DNA of 55,867 nucleotides, from NCBI GenBank assembly GCA_003576845.1, contig QEVJ01000026.1, forward strand, positions 1-55,867. The letters run 5' to 3'. This stretch comes from Planctomycetota bacterium. GTDB taxonomy: Bacteria; Planctomycetota; Planctomycetia; Pirellulales; PLA5. Positions 10,301 through 18,016 of the stretch are shown here, piece after piece (position 1 is the first letter of the stretch; every line of letters starts with the position of its first letter). Position numbers and translations under genes: made by a program. The notes under the pieces are model-generated. The model ran no database searches, was not told the DNA's origin, and was given only the letters and a program-made list of their open reading frames with translations.

Positions 10301-10770
10301 TCCCGCGCCTGCCATTGACTCGGAGCCTGAAGCTGTTTCGCGCGCTGGCCCGGCTCGGCGGCGAACTCACCGAGCTGCATCTGCTCGAATCACCGCGACT
10401 TGATCAGCCGATAACGGAGTTCACCGGCGACCGCAATGTCGAGGTCGAAAAAGTTTCTTGGTCGCCGGACACCGTATGGTTGAACAAAGCGCAGACCACC
10501 GGCTTCCGCGGCGTGCGCGAGGATGTGTGGAATTTCCAGATTGGCGGATACCAGGTGTGTGAGAAGTGGCTAAAGGACCGCAAAGGCCGAACGCTTTCCA
10601 AGGAAGACATTGCGCACTATCGAAAGATCATCGTCGCCCTGAGCGACACGATTCGCATAATGAGTGAAATCGACAACGTAATCGACCAGCATGGCGGTTG
10701 GCCAGGCGCGTTTATCACAGACGTCACCACGACCGCCGAAACTTCGTCGGCCGAATCGTCTTTTCAGTAG
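7330..10770 (+). CDS. Type ISP-like N6-adenine DNA methyltransferase with target recognition domain
   Basis: 1146 residues from ATG 7330, with GAGG about 8 nt upstream. The first ~330 residues are a helical and beta region of no recognised family. A class gamma adenine methyltransferase follows, with the SAM-binding motif LDPATGTATFL (~434) and catalytic NPPY (~566, VVIGNPPYSG). The last ~450 residues resemble the target recognition and specificity part of type ISP (LlaGI-like) enzymes. It would methylate adenine in an asymmetric target and protect host DNA, with the upstream PLD-helicase as motor and nuclease. Classical ISP enzymes are one polypeptide (Mrr nuclease, helicase, methyltransferase, TRD); here the methyltransferase is separate. 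The 29-base spacing to the helicase gene indicates one transcript. Confidence 0.85.
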   Translation: MSGRHPLQEIKSFPSLVKYLRDELDWPIETDSFDELTFDFVPEELGLKPHEAAKVRDIKQLRPLTTNQPWGIYFVAFEPKRLPVVALRKILGNLVIRKRASANRAERASWNLNDLLFISSFGEESDRQITLAHFSEGAGGHDIPTLKVLDWDELDTHRKLQHVDRELHERLRWPEKPGDLDAWRDQWSAAFVLRHRHVIATAQELAERLAVLAQLIRKEVNKVIDIETDAGQLRKLYSAFRESLIHDLTEDDFADMYAQTITYGLFSAAVSRTTPDAGTVVVADNLADMVPVTNPFLREMLSTFLTVGGRKGKLDFDELGIQEVVEVLNSPDTNLNAVIQNFGDRRQGEDPVIHFYEDFLKQYDRQRKVERGVFYTPQPVVSYIVRGVHELLRTEFGLEDGLASTITWGEMVKRREGLAIPKGARPEDPFVVILDPATGTATFLVEVIDIIHRTMSDKWKGERLTASQQRDAWNKYVPAHLLPRLYGYELMMAPYAIAHMKIGLKLGETGYRFQSEERARVYLTNALEPPSDLAATAAANLFDALGHEAQAVNRVKRDQRFTVVIGNPPYSGISSNMSEFAQHLVDAYKFVDGAPLNERKLWLQDDYVKFIRNAQTTIASTNVGVFGYITNHSYFDNPTFRGMRQSLMGTFNMFRALDLHGNTTRAEHPPDGVADKNVFDIQQGVAVCLATRGGLLEGVQHADLWGTREAKYSWLAKSSVATSGFAALSPDSPYYFFEPQKTDWRDEYESGWKINEVMPVNCAGFITARDHFVVDLDEKALLERIGDFADLKKSDTVIRETYFTGCGSSKYPDGDSRGWKVPEARRRVAGDRKWKDRVRICSYRPFDKRPVYWADWMVDWPRPEVSGHMLAGSNVALHVCRQSVSEAWAHVLVARGLIDDCYVSNKSRERGYAHPLYLYERDEGLAFGGHPAPNFAPAFLRKLAIALDLPLGKPQELPRDLTPEDIFHYVYAVFHSPGYRSRYAEFLKIDFPRLPLTRSLKLFRALARLGGELTELHLLESPRLDQPITEFTGDRNVEVEKVSWSPDTVWLNKAQTTGFRGVREDVWNFQIGGYQVCEKWLKDRKGRTLSKEDIAHYRKIIVALSDTIRIMSEIDNVIDQHGGWPGAFITDVTTTAETSSAESSFQ

Positions 10771-10820
10771 AGGTTTCCGCCAAGGCCAAGCGCGAAACCG
10801 AAGATGAATTGGGCCGAAGT

Positions 10821-11336
10821 GTGGATAAGGGCGTTGCACGCGCCGTAGGCACTTCTGCTGCCGCGAATGCGGACAAACGCGCGTTGCCGATCGATCAGAT
10901 TGATCGCAACGAAGTCCTCGCAAAGATCCGCGACATCTTCGGCGCTGGCGAACCACGCGACCGTGATCAGGCAATCCGCGATCTCGCGGCAGCGTTAGGG
11001 TACGATCGGATTGGACCACGCATCCGTGAAATCTTGGGGAACGACCTGCAAACCGCCGTCCGCCGCGGCATCCTCGAAAATGAACGCGGTCAATATTCGC
11101 TGCTTTGCCGGACAATTGACGAGTACACCCTGGACCACCTCGTCGCCATGCTCGTTGCCGCGATGGGGCCGAGTTGGCAAACTCGCGATGACGCCATCGT
11201 CGTTGCGGCGCGGTACATGGGCTACCGCCGGACTGGCGTCCGGATTCAAAACGCATTCAAATCGGCCATTAACGCCGCCATACGTCGGGGGATTATCGAG
11301 CGCGACGGTGCGGCCAAGATTCGGCGAATTCGTTAA
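10821..11336 (+). CDS. Small double winged-helix-like protein
   Basis: About 171 residues if GTG 10821 is the start. The frame is open from 10698, but that part overlaps the methyltransferase by 73 bases and looks like shadow; TTG 10809 is an alternative. Two internal repeats are visible: ALGYDRIGPRIREIL..AVRRGIL and YMGYRRTGVRIQNAF..AIRRGII. Each has the look of the helical/winged 'GyxRlGxRI..al..A.rrGil' module found at the C-termini of large DUF3320-type ATPases in defence loci. It may bind DNA or act as an assembly adaptor for the enzymes encoded just upstream. The 50-base gap to the methyltransferase and 51-base gap to the 1070-residue gene support one operon. No exact family name is claimed. 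Confidence 0.6.
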   Translation: MDKGVARAVGTSAAANADKRALPIDQIDRNEVLAKIRDIFGAGEPRDRDQAIRDLAAALGYDRIGPRIREILGNDLQTAVRRGILENERGQYSLLCRTIDEYTLDHLVAMLVAAMGPSWQTRDDAIVVAARYMGYRRTGVRIQNAFKSAINAAIRRGIIERDGAAKIRRIR

Positions 11337-11387
11337 GACAGGTACACTTGGGGACGTTTCGCACTTGCATCAACCGACGCGCTGAAA

Positions 11388-14300
11388 ATGTCAACGATCC
11401 CGCAACGCACATGTTTCATCGTCGCTGCCAATCCCGAATACCGTTTCGGTGACACGGCGACCATCCGGCCAGACCTCGGGGCATTTGTTTACGAACTCAG
11501 TGACGTCGCGATTGCCGACGATTTGCTCGAACTCTACCGGCGCGACGTAGGTGAGCCGGCTTTCGCGTTGACGGCCGTCGAAGCCTCCGAAGTGTCCGCG
11601 CCGGAACTGGTGCTGGCGCGGCGCGAGATCAGACGCGCGATATCGATCGGTCAGAATCTAAGTTCAGACGACTATCGAAGTAGCGATGCAACGTTTCGCG
11701 CCATCGGGGCCTGTGCGGTGAAGCTGGAGGAACTTGAGTCAGAATTGCGCCATGAACTCTCGGCGGCGGAATCAGAGACCGACCGACCGACGCCAAATCC
11801 ATTTTCGACGCGAGTAGGGACACTGCCTGAGGTGCCGGCTCCGAGATCTCGCAAAGAGGCAATTGAGCGGCTCCTTCACATCGTAGAACGGCACCGGCTC
11901 TTGTTTCTGTTCTTTGCCGGCGCTATTCGGATCAATCCGGGACAGTTGGGAGGTCGAACAGGAATTCGGGAACGCGTGCTTCACGAGGATGTGCGAGGGT
12001 ACGACGCCTTCATGAAGTCGGTCGACCCGGACGGAAACTTTCTGTTTCAACATCGCGATTTCTTGGATAGATATGCCGACGAAGCGGTTACCCAATTTGG
12101 CCCCGGCGAGGGTTGGAAGCCGAAGGGAGATGGCGCAACCCATCCCTATTGGTCGATCGACGACGTCGGTGCGAGCTACATCGAGGAATCTGCAGACTCG
12201 ATATTCGAGGCGGTCGCTCGACTTCAGGAATTCGATTCATCAGAAGAGATGCAACAGCTGGCAGATCAATGCCTGGGTATCGCGCGCGATCGGAACAATC
12301 CGCGCTGGTACTCGTGCGTCATCGTTCGTTGGATTTACCTCTATGAGTTAGACCAGACGATCGCTGAGATAAAGCGCAAGTTGGTTCGCTGTTCAGTGGG
12401 GTCTGTTTCGAGTCCTACCAAACCAACGGCTGAGCAAAGCGAGGCAGTTGACAATACTCTGTTCTATCTCAGCGTTTTTGTCGAAGAAGGTGTCTACAAC
12501 CACGATCCGATTTTGAACGGGGAGTGCCCGGAGGATCCTACTTTTTTGCCCATAAGCAGTAATCGAGACTACTTTTTCGCGGCCGAGGGAAATGAGCTTG
12601 CCGATCGGCTCATCGCGTTATTCAACCATGATGTTAAGCCCAAGGTGGAAACCGGCGGCGAGTCCATCACTCGCGTGACGTTCGCAGCGACGCCAGCACA
12701 TGAGAGAAACGACCATGAGCGATTTCTGATCGACGAGGATATCGAGGAGGCGCAGGAGGTTGTTGCGAGGCAGCACCATTCGTGGCGTGTCAAACAAGGC
12801 CTCCGGATCGTCGATGGCAAGATCGTGGCGGGACACGAGTGGGCTAGTAAGCGTCCGCCGCTAGCAAGCAATTTGATTCTGGTGAGCACGTTACACGATC
12901 AGGCACAACGGTGGGTTGAACGGTTGGAAGCCGTTCGTCGCCGCCGGGGCGCTGACAACGCAGAATCGACCACCGGCGGCGCGAATGCGGACGGTGAAGA
13001 AGAGAAGACATCTCCAGAGATGCTGCGGGTGCTGCTTCCGACCGCAATCACGGCGACAATTGCGATTCGCGATTTGCAGCGAATCCGCCGTTCCTACCCG
13101 GACGTGATTCCGGTCGAGGAAGCGGAGGCAATGCAAGAAAGTCTGTTCGCCGATCTCACTGCGGCGCTTGAGAACTCGCATTTGCGCCCACTTCTCTCGG
13201 AGCCACACTTTCCGGCGTCGGACGATCCAGAAGCGGACATGAAGCTCAGTGGGGTCATGGCCGTATTGGCGCTGAACCACCCTAACTTTACGGCCGATCC
13301 GTCATCCGAAGCGGAGATGGCGGCGGCGTTGGAAGCCACGTGCAGTGAGGCGCAAAGGAAGGCTGTCGGTTCAGTTGGAACGATCACGACTCGCCTCATC
13401 CATGCCATGCTCTATGACTGCCGAACTCCTAATCCGGCCGCTGACGGCCGATTCAAAGAGCCAGGACGTTTCCTGCAAATGTTCGGCAAATACTGGGGGT
13501 TCCTGCGGTCCATTGTTATGGATGCGACAAACTCAATGCTCAGCATGCGGCCGCATCCGCTAACACCAATGATCATGAATTTCCACGAACGGATTAAGAC
13601 CTGCTTGAACGAGATGAGCGAGCGATGCGACACGAAGGAGGTGCAGGAGACCATTGCCACGCTTGTTGATATCGTTCTGAGCAGCGAACCGGATGAACTG
13701 CAGATGGCAGAGGAGTGGACTCTCGGACGTGTCGGTCTCGTCGATCAGTTCATCGAAAAGACGCGGCTGAACTGGGGCGCGAAGACGTATCCACTGACGT
13801 ACCCCGAGGAACTGTCGTTAAGCCAGGCCAATCGAGCGCTCGCCGAACACCGCGGGAGGATCAAGAAGGTGACGGCACGCTGGCTATCCCAACCCCAGTT
13901 GCCGTCTGCCTCGAACGAGGACAAAACCCAATCGCCTGTTGTAGCAAGCGCCGAAAAGACCACGAAGGACGAAGCGGCGACGACTGTTTTTACGTTTCGT
14001 GAGCATCCCGAAGAACCGGTCGCGCACACGGTCGCACGATTGACGCCTGCAGAAGTCCTTCGTATATGCGAACAATGGCAGGACGAAGCGATTCAGAGAG
14101 TGGCCGGAAACAAAGTCCTGGGCGATTCGACCTGGGGCGAATACTGCGAGATCCTTGCGGTGTTGGCTGAACAGAGGGGATATCCTTCCGGACCGATTGT
14201 TGGGTTCCAAAGCGCCTGCGGTTCTCACGGCATCCCGGCTACGGACGATCTGGCCGCTCACTCGCGACCTGCGGTCGACCTCGTTACGGCTGTCGAACAC

Positions 14301-14600
14301 TGGGCTAACTCTCGACTAAATGCCGGCGCTGGCGATGACGATCTGGACCTTTCGGTGACCCAGCTGGTTATCTTGAAGGCAGTATTCGATTTGGGAGCAA
14401 CCTGCCGGTCAAAGAAAGTAACTTGCCCTAGAATCGCTAAGAAGACCGGGATGAGCGACGATTCCCGGCTGCGGACCGAGCTCTCGCACTTGCGGCAGTT
14501 GAAATTGCTCGGCGGTCCGAAACGCACGTCGGGCTATTGGCTCACGGAAGAGGGAATTGCAGTCGTTGACGGGCGAGCGTCTGAAGTTGTCCGGTCATGA
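11388..14600 (+). CDS. 1070-residue protein of unknown family with C-terminal winged helix
   Basis: ATG 11388 has only a weak upstream ribosome-binding sequence. No Walker, nuclease, methyltransferase, protease or membrane signature is visible. The protein is largely helical, with acidic and glutamate-rich linkers around residues 130-160 and 520-550. The final ~85 residues (SVTQLVILKAVFD to the end) contain a winged-helix pattern, CPRIAKKTGMSD.LRTELSHLRQLKLL, ending in a beta-wing with GYWLTEEG. Size, position directly behind a restriction-like module and the DNA-binding-type tail suggest a specificity, sensor or effector component of that module. It could also be independent cargo of the element. 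Its stop codon lies inside a perfect UUCG-capped hairpin. Confidence 0.65.
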   Translation: MSTIPQRTCFIVAANPEYRFGDTATIRPDLGAFVYELSDVAIADDLLELYRRDVGEPAFALTAVEASEVSAPELVLARREIRRAISIGQNLSSDDYRSSDATFRAIGACAVKLEELESELRHELSAAESETDRPTPNPFSTRVGTLPEVPAPRSRKEAIERLLHIVERHRLLFLFFAGAIRINPGQLGGRTGIRERVLHEDVRGYDAFMKSVDPDGNFLFQHRDFLDRYADEAVTQFGPGEGWKPKGDGATHPYWSIDDVGASYIEESADSIFEAVARLQEFDSSEEMQQLADQCLGIARDRNNPRWYSCVIVRWIYLYELDQTIAEIKRKLVRCSVGSVSSPTKPTAEQSEAVDNTLFYLSVFVEEGVYNHDPILNGECPEDPTFLPISSNRDYFFAAEGNELADRLIALFNHDVKPKVETGGESITRVTFAATPAHERNDHERFLIDEDIEEAQEVVARQHHSWRVKQGLRIVDGKIVAGHEWASKRPPLASNLILVSTLHDQAQRWVERLEAVRRRRGADNAESTTGGANADGEEEKTSPEMLRVLLPTAITATIAIRDLQRIRRSYPDVIPVEEAEAMQESLFADLTAALENSHLRPLLSEPHFPASDDPEADMKLSGVMAVLALNHPNFTADPSSEAEMAAALEATCSEAQRKAVGSVGTITTRLIHAMLYDCRTPNPAADGRFKEPGRFLQMFGKYWGFLRSIVMDATNSMLSMRPHPLTPMIMNFHERIKTCLNEMSERCDTKEVQETIATLVDIVLSSEPDELQMAEEWTLGRVGLVDQFIEKTRLNWGAKTYPLTYPEELSLSQANRALAEHRGRIKKVTARWLSQPQLPSASNEDKTQSPVVASAEKTTKDEAATTVFTFREHPEEPVAHTVARLTPAEVLRICEQWQDEAIQRVAGNKVLGDSTWGEYCEILAVLAEQRGYPSGPIVGFQSACGSHGIPATDDLAAHSRPAVDLVTAVEHWANSRLNAGAGDDDLDLSVTQLVILKAVFDLGATCRSKKVTCPRIAKKTGMSDDSRLRTELSHLRQLKLLGGPKRTSGYWLTEEGIAVVDGRASEVVRS

Positions 14601-14615
14601 CATTCGTGTCATGAC
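14594..14615 (+). terminator. Perfect 9-bp hairpin with TTCG loop over a stop codon
   Basis: GTCATGACA, loop TTCG, then TGTCATGAC: a perfect 9-bp stem capped by the very stable UUCG tetraloop. It overlaps the stop codon of the 1070-residue gene. No run of T follows (ACTGTATTGG), so it is not a textbook intrinsic terminator. It may protect the 3' end of the transcript, or the DNA palindrome could be an operator for the AlpA-like regulator encoded 90 bases downstream. Confidence 0.45.
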
Positions 14616-14706
14616 ACTGTATTGGACAGACAGACCGCACATCGTTGCATAGAACTTCTCACAGAGTCGCTTGCATTCACTTGCCTGCGTTTTTGTGAGG
14701 AGTCCG

Positions 14707-14931
14707 ATGTCTACTGCGACAGTTCTTGCCGCGCCGCTCGTCATCGATGCCGAAGAGCTGGCCTTATTACTCGGCGTATCGAAGCGCCACCTCTGGTCTC
14801 TAAACGCGCAACAACGGCTACCACGGCCCATTCGCCTTGGACGTTCAGTTCGTTGGGCACACGACGAAGTCCGTTCCTGGATTGCGGCCGGGGCCCCTGA
14901 TCGATCGACCTGGGAGGCGGGGCGACGTTAG
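14707..14931 (+). CDS. AlpA/MerR-like helix-turn-helix regulator (excisionase-type) 1
   Basis: 74 residues. ATG 14707 follows a GAGGAG at 5 nt; the open frame upstream has no good start. The core IDAEELALLLGVSKRHL is a helix-turn-helix, followed by the wing PRPIRLGRSVRWAHDEVRSW typical of AlpA-like excisionase/regulator proteins. Such proteins bind att-proximal DNA or activate integrase genes in mobile elements. A near-paralogue is encoded about 190 bases downstream, and a replication protein and a tyrosine recombinase follow on the same strand. Confidence 0.8.
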   Translation: MSTATVLAAPLVIDAEELALLLGVSKRHLWSLNAQQRLPRPIRLGRSVRWAHDEVRSWIAAGAPDRSTWEAGRR

Positions 14932-14932
14932 T

Positions 14933-14957
14933 ACCTTGGGCCGCGGCGCGGGCCAAG
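14933..14957 (+). repeat. GC-rich inverted repeat just after the first AlpA-like gene
   Basis: CCTTGG and CCAAGG arms flank a GC-only centre and start two bases past the stop codon. It could act as a weak terminator. The right part overlaps the tRNA-like structure described next, so the two folds are mutually exclusive. Confidence 0.35.
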
Positions 14958-15004
14958 GGAGGCTTCCTATCTTCCCAGGCGGGGTTCGACTCCCCGGCGG
15001 TCCA
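14938..15004 (+). other. tRNA-like segment: T-arm and acceptor stem without a canonical D/anticodon arm
   Basis: 67 bases. GGGCCGC at the 5' side pairs with GCGGTCC at the 3' side (seven pairs, one G-U), followed by discriminator A. A perfect five-pair T-stem CGGGG/CCCCG encloses the classic loop TTCGACT. The 35 bases between do not fold into a normal D-arm plus seven-base anticodon loop. It may be a degenerate tRNA, a tRNA 3'-end fragment left by an attachment event, or a tRNA mimic in the leader of the second AlpA-like gene. A normal functional tRNA is unlikely. Confidence 0.35.
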
Positions 15005-15122
15005 TTAAACGGCAACGCCCGACGGTGAAACGCCGGGCGAGACCAAGAGAGACTTCCTATGCACTCATCATATCCAAGGCATCATGCCTCGGCAATGTGA
15101 TCTAGCAATAACGGAGTTCGCA

Positions 15123-15392
15123 ATGGCGACGATGCGGAGTTCGCCCACGATCGACGGATTGGAACAGATCGAGGATGGCAGTTCAGCGGACTCGTCGCCA
15201 CTGCTTCTGTCCGCACGGCAATCAGCCAAGTTGTGTGGACGTTCTCTCCGGACGTGGCGCACCTGGGATGCCCTTGGGCTTATTCCAAAGCCTGTCCGGA
15301 TCGGTCGTAACACACTTTGGCGGGCTGACGAGTTGCGGGAGTGGATTGCGGCCGGCTGCCCGCGCCGAACGGAATGGGAGGCGCGGTCATGA
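15123..15392 (+). CDS. AlpA/MerR-like helix-turn-helix regulator 2
   Basis: 89 residues from ATG 15123, with GGAG 8 nt upstream. After a ~28-residue polar N-terminus the helix-turn-helix region LLSARQSAKLCGRSLRTW leads into a wing PKPVRIGRNTLWRADELREW. The tail WIAAGCPRRTEWEA is strikingly like WIAAGAPDRSTWEA of the first copy, so the two are tandem paralogues. The stop overlaps the start of the primase/helicase gene (ATGA), coupling them. Likely role: control of replication or excision of the element. Confidence 0.8.
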   Translation: MATMRSSPTIDGLEQIEDGSSADSSPLLLSARQSAKLCGRSLRTWRTWDALGLIPKPVRIGRNTLWRADELREWIAAGCPRRTEWEARS

Positions 15393-18016
15393 GCAATACC
15401 AATGGAAAACACGGTGTTGGGACGGTGCTCGCGGCGAAGCTTGGGCTGACGCTCGGGAAGCGTGAGGGGCACGATTTGGCCGGCGCTTGCGTCGCCTGCG
15501 AATCGAGCGATGCGTTTCGCGTTCACATGGAATCTGGCGTGGCACACTGCTATGCGTGCCAGGGCGGTTGGTCGCCGTTTGATCTGGCGAAGGTCGTGCT
15601 CAAGGACGCCAAGGCGGCGCATTCGATGATGGTCGACCTTGGCGTGTTCGAGCCGTCGGCCAACGGCAACGGCCGGGCAGCAAAGTCGACCCCGGCGAAA
15701 GCGCCGGACCCGATCGGCGAGATCGCCCGGATGAAATCGGTGCCGCGTGAATCGCTCGTTGCTTACGGCGCGACGGTCCATTCGCCGAAAGAGGTTCGGC
15801 TGCCGGTCTATGGGCCCGACGGGACGCAGATCTCTTACTTCCGATTGTTCACGCACCCGGAATCCAAGGGCAGATTGCCGAAGGGCGGCAAGGCCGGGGT
15901 GTTTCTGCCGCATGTCGACGGCAAGGTCCGATTGCCGCAGGCGGGCGAGACCTGGCACGCCGTCGAAGGTTGCAAGGACGCCGCCGCCCTGCACTCGCTC
16001 GGCCTTCTCGGTGTCGGGTTGCATTCATCGAGCATGAACGTGAAGTTTGCCCGGCTATTCGTGGGCACGAACATGATCATGGTGCCCGACCGGGACACCG
16101 CAGGCGAACGTGGTGCGTCGAAGGCTGGCGGGTGCCTCTACGGCGTGGCGGCGTCGGTGCGCATCGCCACGTTGCCGGCGGAGTTCAAGAAGTCGAAAGG
16201 CGAGGACGTTCGAGACGTGCTCAAACGAGACCGCGGTCGTGAACTTGTGCTGACGGCGATTGCCGATGCTCAGCCTTGGGAGCCGGGAAAGGACGGTCAA
16301 AGCGCCGACGACCGACCAGAGATAGACGTTACCCCGGACGAGCACCTTGTGAACGACCAAGCCGTTGCATCCCTCGCACGCGACGAATCGCTTTTTCAGC
16401 GCAGTGGAGACCTCGTGCAGATCATGCGTGATCATGGCAAGAAGATACTCAAGGGGATTACGCGGCCAGAGAACGCACCCCGAATCGTTTCGGTACGGGA
16501 TGCCAGTTTACGCGAACGCCTCAGCGCCGTGGCGCGATTCGTCAAACGCAAAGGGTCTGACGAAGGCGAGCAAGTTGATCACATTCACCCACCGACGTTC
16601 TGCGTGGCGGCGGTCGCGGCCCGCGGCCATTGGCCCGGCATCCGGCATCTTGAGGGCGTGGTGAGCAGCCCGATCCTCCGAATCGATGGGACTGTACTGC
16701 AAACTCCGGGCTACGACCCGGCGACTGGCCTCTTGTACGAACCTGAAGGAGGCACACTTATGGTTTCGATTTCGCCGACTCGTGACGATGCGGTCGTGGC
16801 TTCAAACGAACTCTTGGAAGTCGTTGCGGATTTCCCATTTGCGACGCCGGAACATCGCGCGGCATGGCTGGCTTTTCTTCTCACGCCGCTTGCGCGCCAC
16901 GCATTCTCCGGACCGAGTCCACTTTATCTAATCGACGCCAACGTTCGAGGAAGCGGCAAAGGACTTTTGGCCGACGCCGCGGCCATCATCGTGACCGGAC
17001 GAGAAGTTGCGCGGATGCCGTATCCGAACGACGAGGACGAGACGCGAAAGCGCATTACGGCAGTGGCGCTCAACGGCGACCAAGTCGTGCTGATCGACAA
17101 CATCGTCGGCAACCTTGGGGGTGCGTCTTTGGATGCGGCGCTAACGAGCAATACTTGGAAGGACCGTATTCTTGGCCGATCTGAAATTGTCGAAATGCCA
17201 TTAGTCACAACCTGGGCCGCGACGGGCAACAACGTGGCCGTGGTTGGCGACATGGGCCGCCGCATTTGCCACATCCGTCTGCATTCGGCGCTTGAGAAGC
17301 CCGAGGAGCGGGACGACATCAAACACAAGAATCTGCGGCAATGGATTCGATCCGAGCGTCCTCGGTTGTTACCCGCGGCGTTAACGATCCTCTCAGCATA
17401 TTGCCGAGCAGGACGGCCAAGTTCTCAACTAAAGCCCTGGGGATCATTCGAGGGCTGGTCCGATCTGGTGCGTCAAGCGATCGTTTGGGTTGGTTTGCCT
17501 GATCCCGGCGACACTCGCGAGGAGCTACGACGGGCATCCGATCGAGAAGCGTCTGCGTTACGCGCAATAATCCGGGGATGGGCGGAAATCGACCCGGACG
17601 GGACGGGCCTGACATCTGCCAAGATCATTGAGCGACTCGAAAAATCGCCGGATTCCTACGAACTTCTCCGTTCTGCGGTGCTCGAACTTTGTCCGGCGCA
17701 GGGTGGAAAGCTGCCGAGCACCAGATCGCTCGGAAACAAACTTCGAGCGCTGCGCGGCCGCAACATCGGCGGCAAAGCAATCGACTGCCGCGATTCGCAC
17801 GGAACTGCACTCTGGTCTGTACAGCAGATTGGCCCAATGGCGGCGACGGCGAGTTGCTCTGGTGGCTCTAGTTGCTCTGCCTCAGGCCGATCGCGGACAT
17901 CAGCGGACTCCGCATACGTCAATCGATTGGGCGGCAATGGTCGAGACGAACAAGCCGGCTCTGAGCAACCGGAGCAACCAGACCAACTCGTGCAGTATGA
18001 GGAGGGCGAGTTTTGA
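15389..18016 (+). CDS. Mobile-element primase/helicase (CHC2-like zinc finger, TOPRIM-like, AAA+ helicase)
   Basis: 875 residues, starting in an ATGA overlap with the AlpA-like gene. A zinc finger with C34, C37, C54 and C57 (CVAC..CYAC) marks a bacterial/phage-type primase start. Residues ~185-260 look TOPRIM-like (EGCKDAAAL, MIMVPDRDTAGE). The C-terminal half has a Walker A NVRGSGKGLL (~517) and Walker B VVLIDNI (~565), followed by a conserved TWAATGNN segment. This is the layout of primase-helicases that replicate phages and integrative elements. The extreme C-terminus is Ser/Gly-rich and low-complexity. The next gene starts within its stop codon (TTGA). Confidence 0.8.
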   Translation: MSNTNGKHGVGTVLAAKLGLTLGKREGHDLAGACVACESSDAFRVHMESGVAHCYACQGGWSPFDLAKVVLKDAKAAHSMMVDLGVFEPSANGNGRAAKSTPAKAPDPIGEIARMKSVPRESLVAYGATVHSPKEVRLPVYGPDGTQISYFRLFTHPESKGRLPKGGKAGVFLPHVDGKVRLPQAGETWHAVEGCKDAAALHSLGLLGVGLHSSSMNVKFARLFVGTNMIMVPDRDTAGERGASKAGGCLYGVAASVRIATLPAEFKKSKGEDVRDVLKRDRGRELVLTAIADAQPWEPGKDGQSADDRPEIDVTPDEHLVNDQAVASLARDESLFQRSGDLVQIMRDHGKKILKGITRPENAPRIVSVRDASLRERLSAVARFVKRKGSDEGEQVDHIHPPTFCVAAVAARGHWPGIRHLEGVVSSPILRIDGTVLQTPGYDPATGLLYEPEGGTLMVSISPTRDDAVVASNELLEVVADFPFATPEHRAAWLAFLLTPLARHAFSGPSPLYLIDANVRGSGKGLLADAAAIIVTGREVARMPYPNDEDETRKRITAVALNGDQVVLIDNIVGNLGGASLDAALTSNTWKDRILGRSEIVEMPLVTTWAATGNNVAVVGDMGRRICHIRLHSALEKPEERDDIKHKNLRQWIRSERPRLLPAALTILSAYCRAGRPSSQLKPWGSFEGWSDLVRQAIVWVGLPDPGDTREELRRASDREASALRAIIRGWAEIDPDGTGLTSAKIIERLEKSPDSYELLRSAVLELCPAQGGKLPSTRSLGNKLRALRGRNIGGKAIDCRDSHGTALWSVQQIGPMAATASCSGGSSCSASGRSRTSADSAYVNRLGGNGRDEQAGSEQPEQPDQLVQYEEGEF

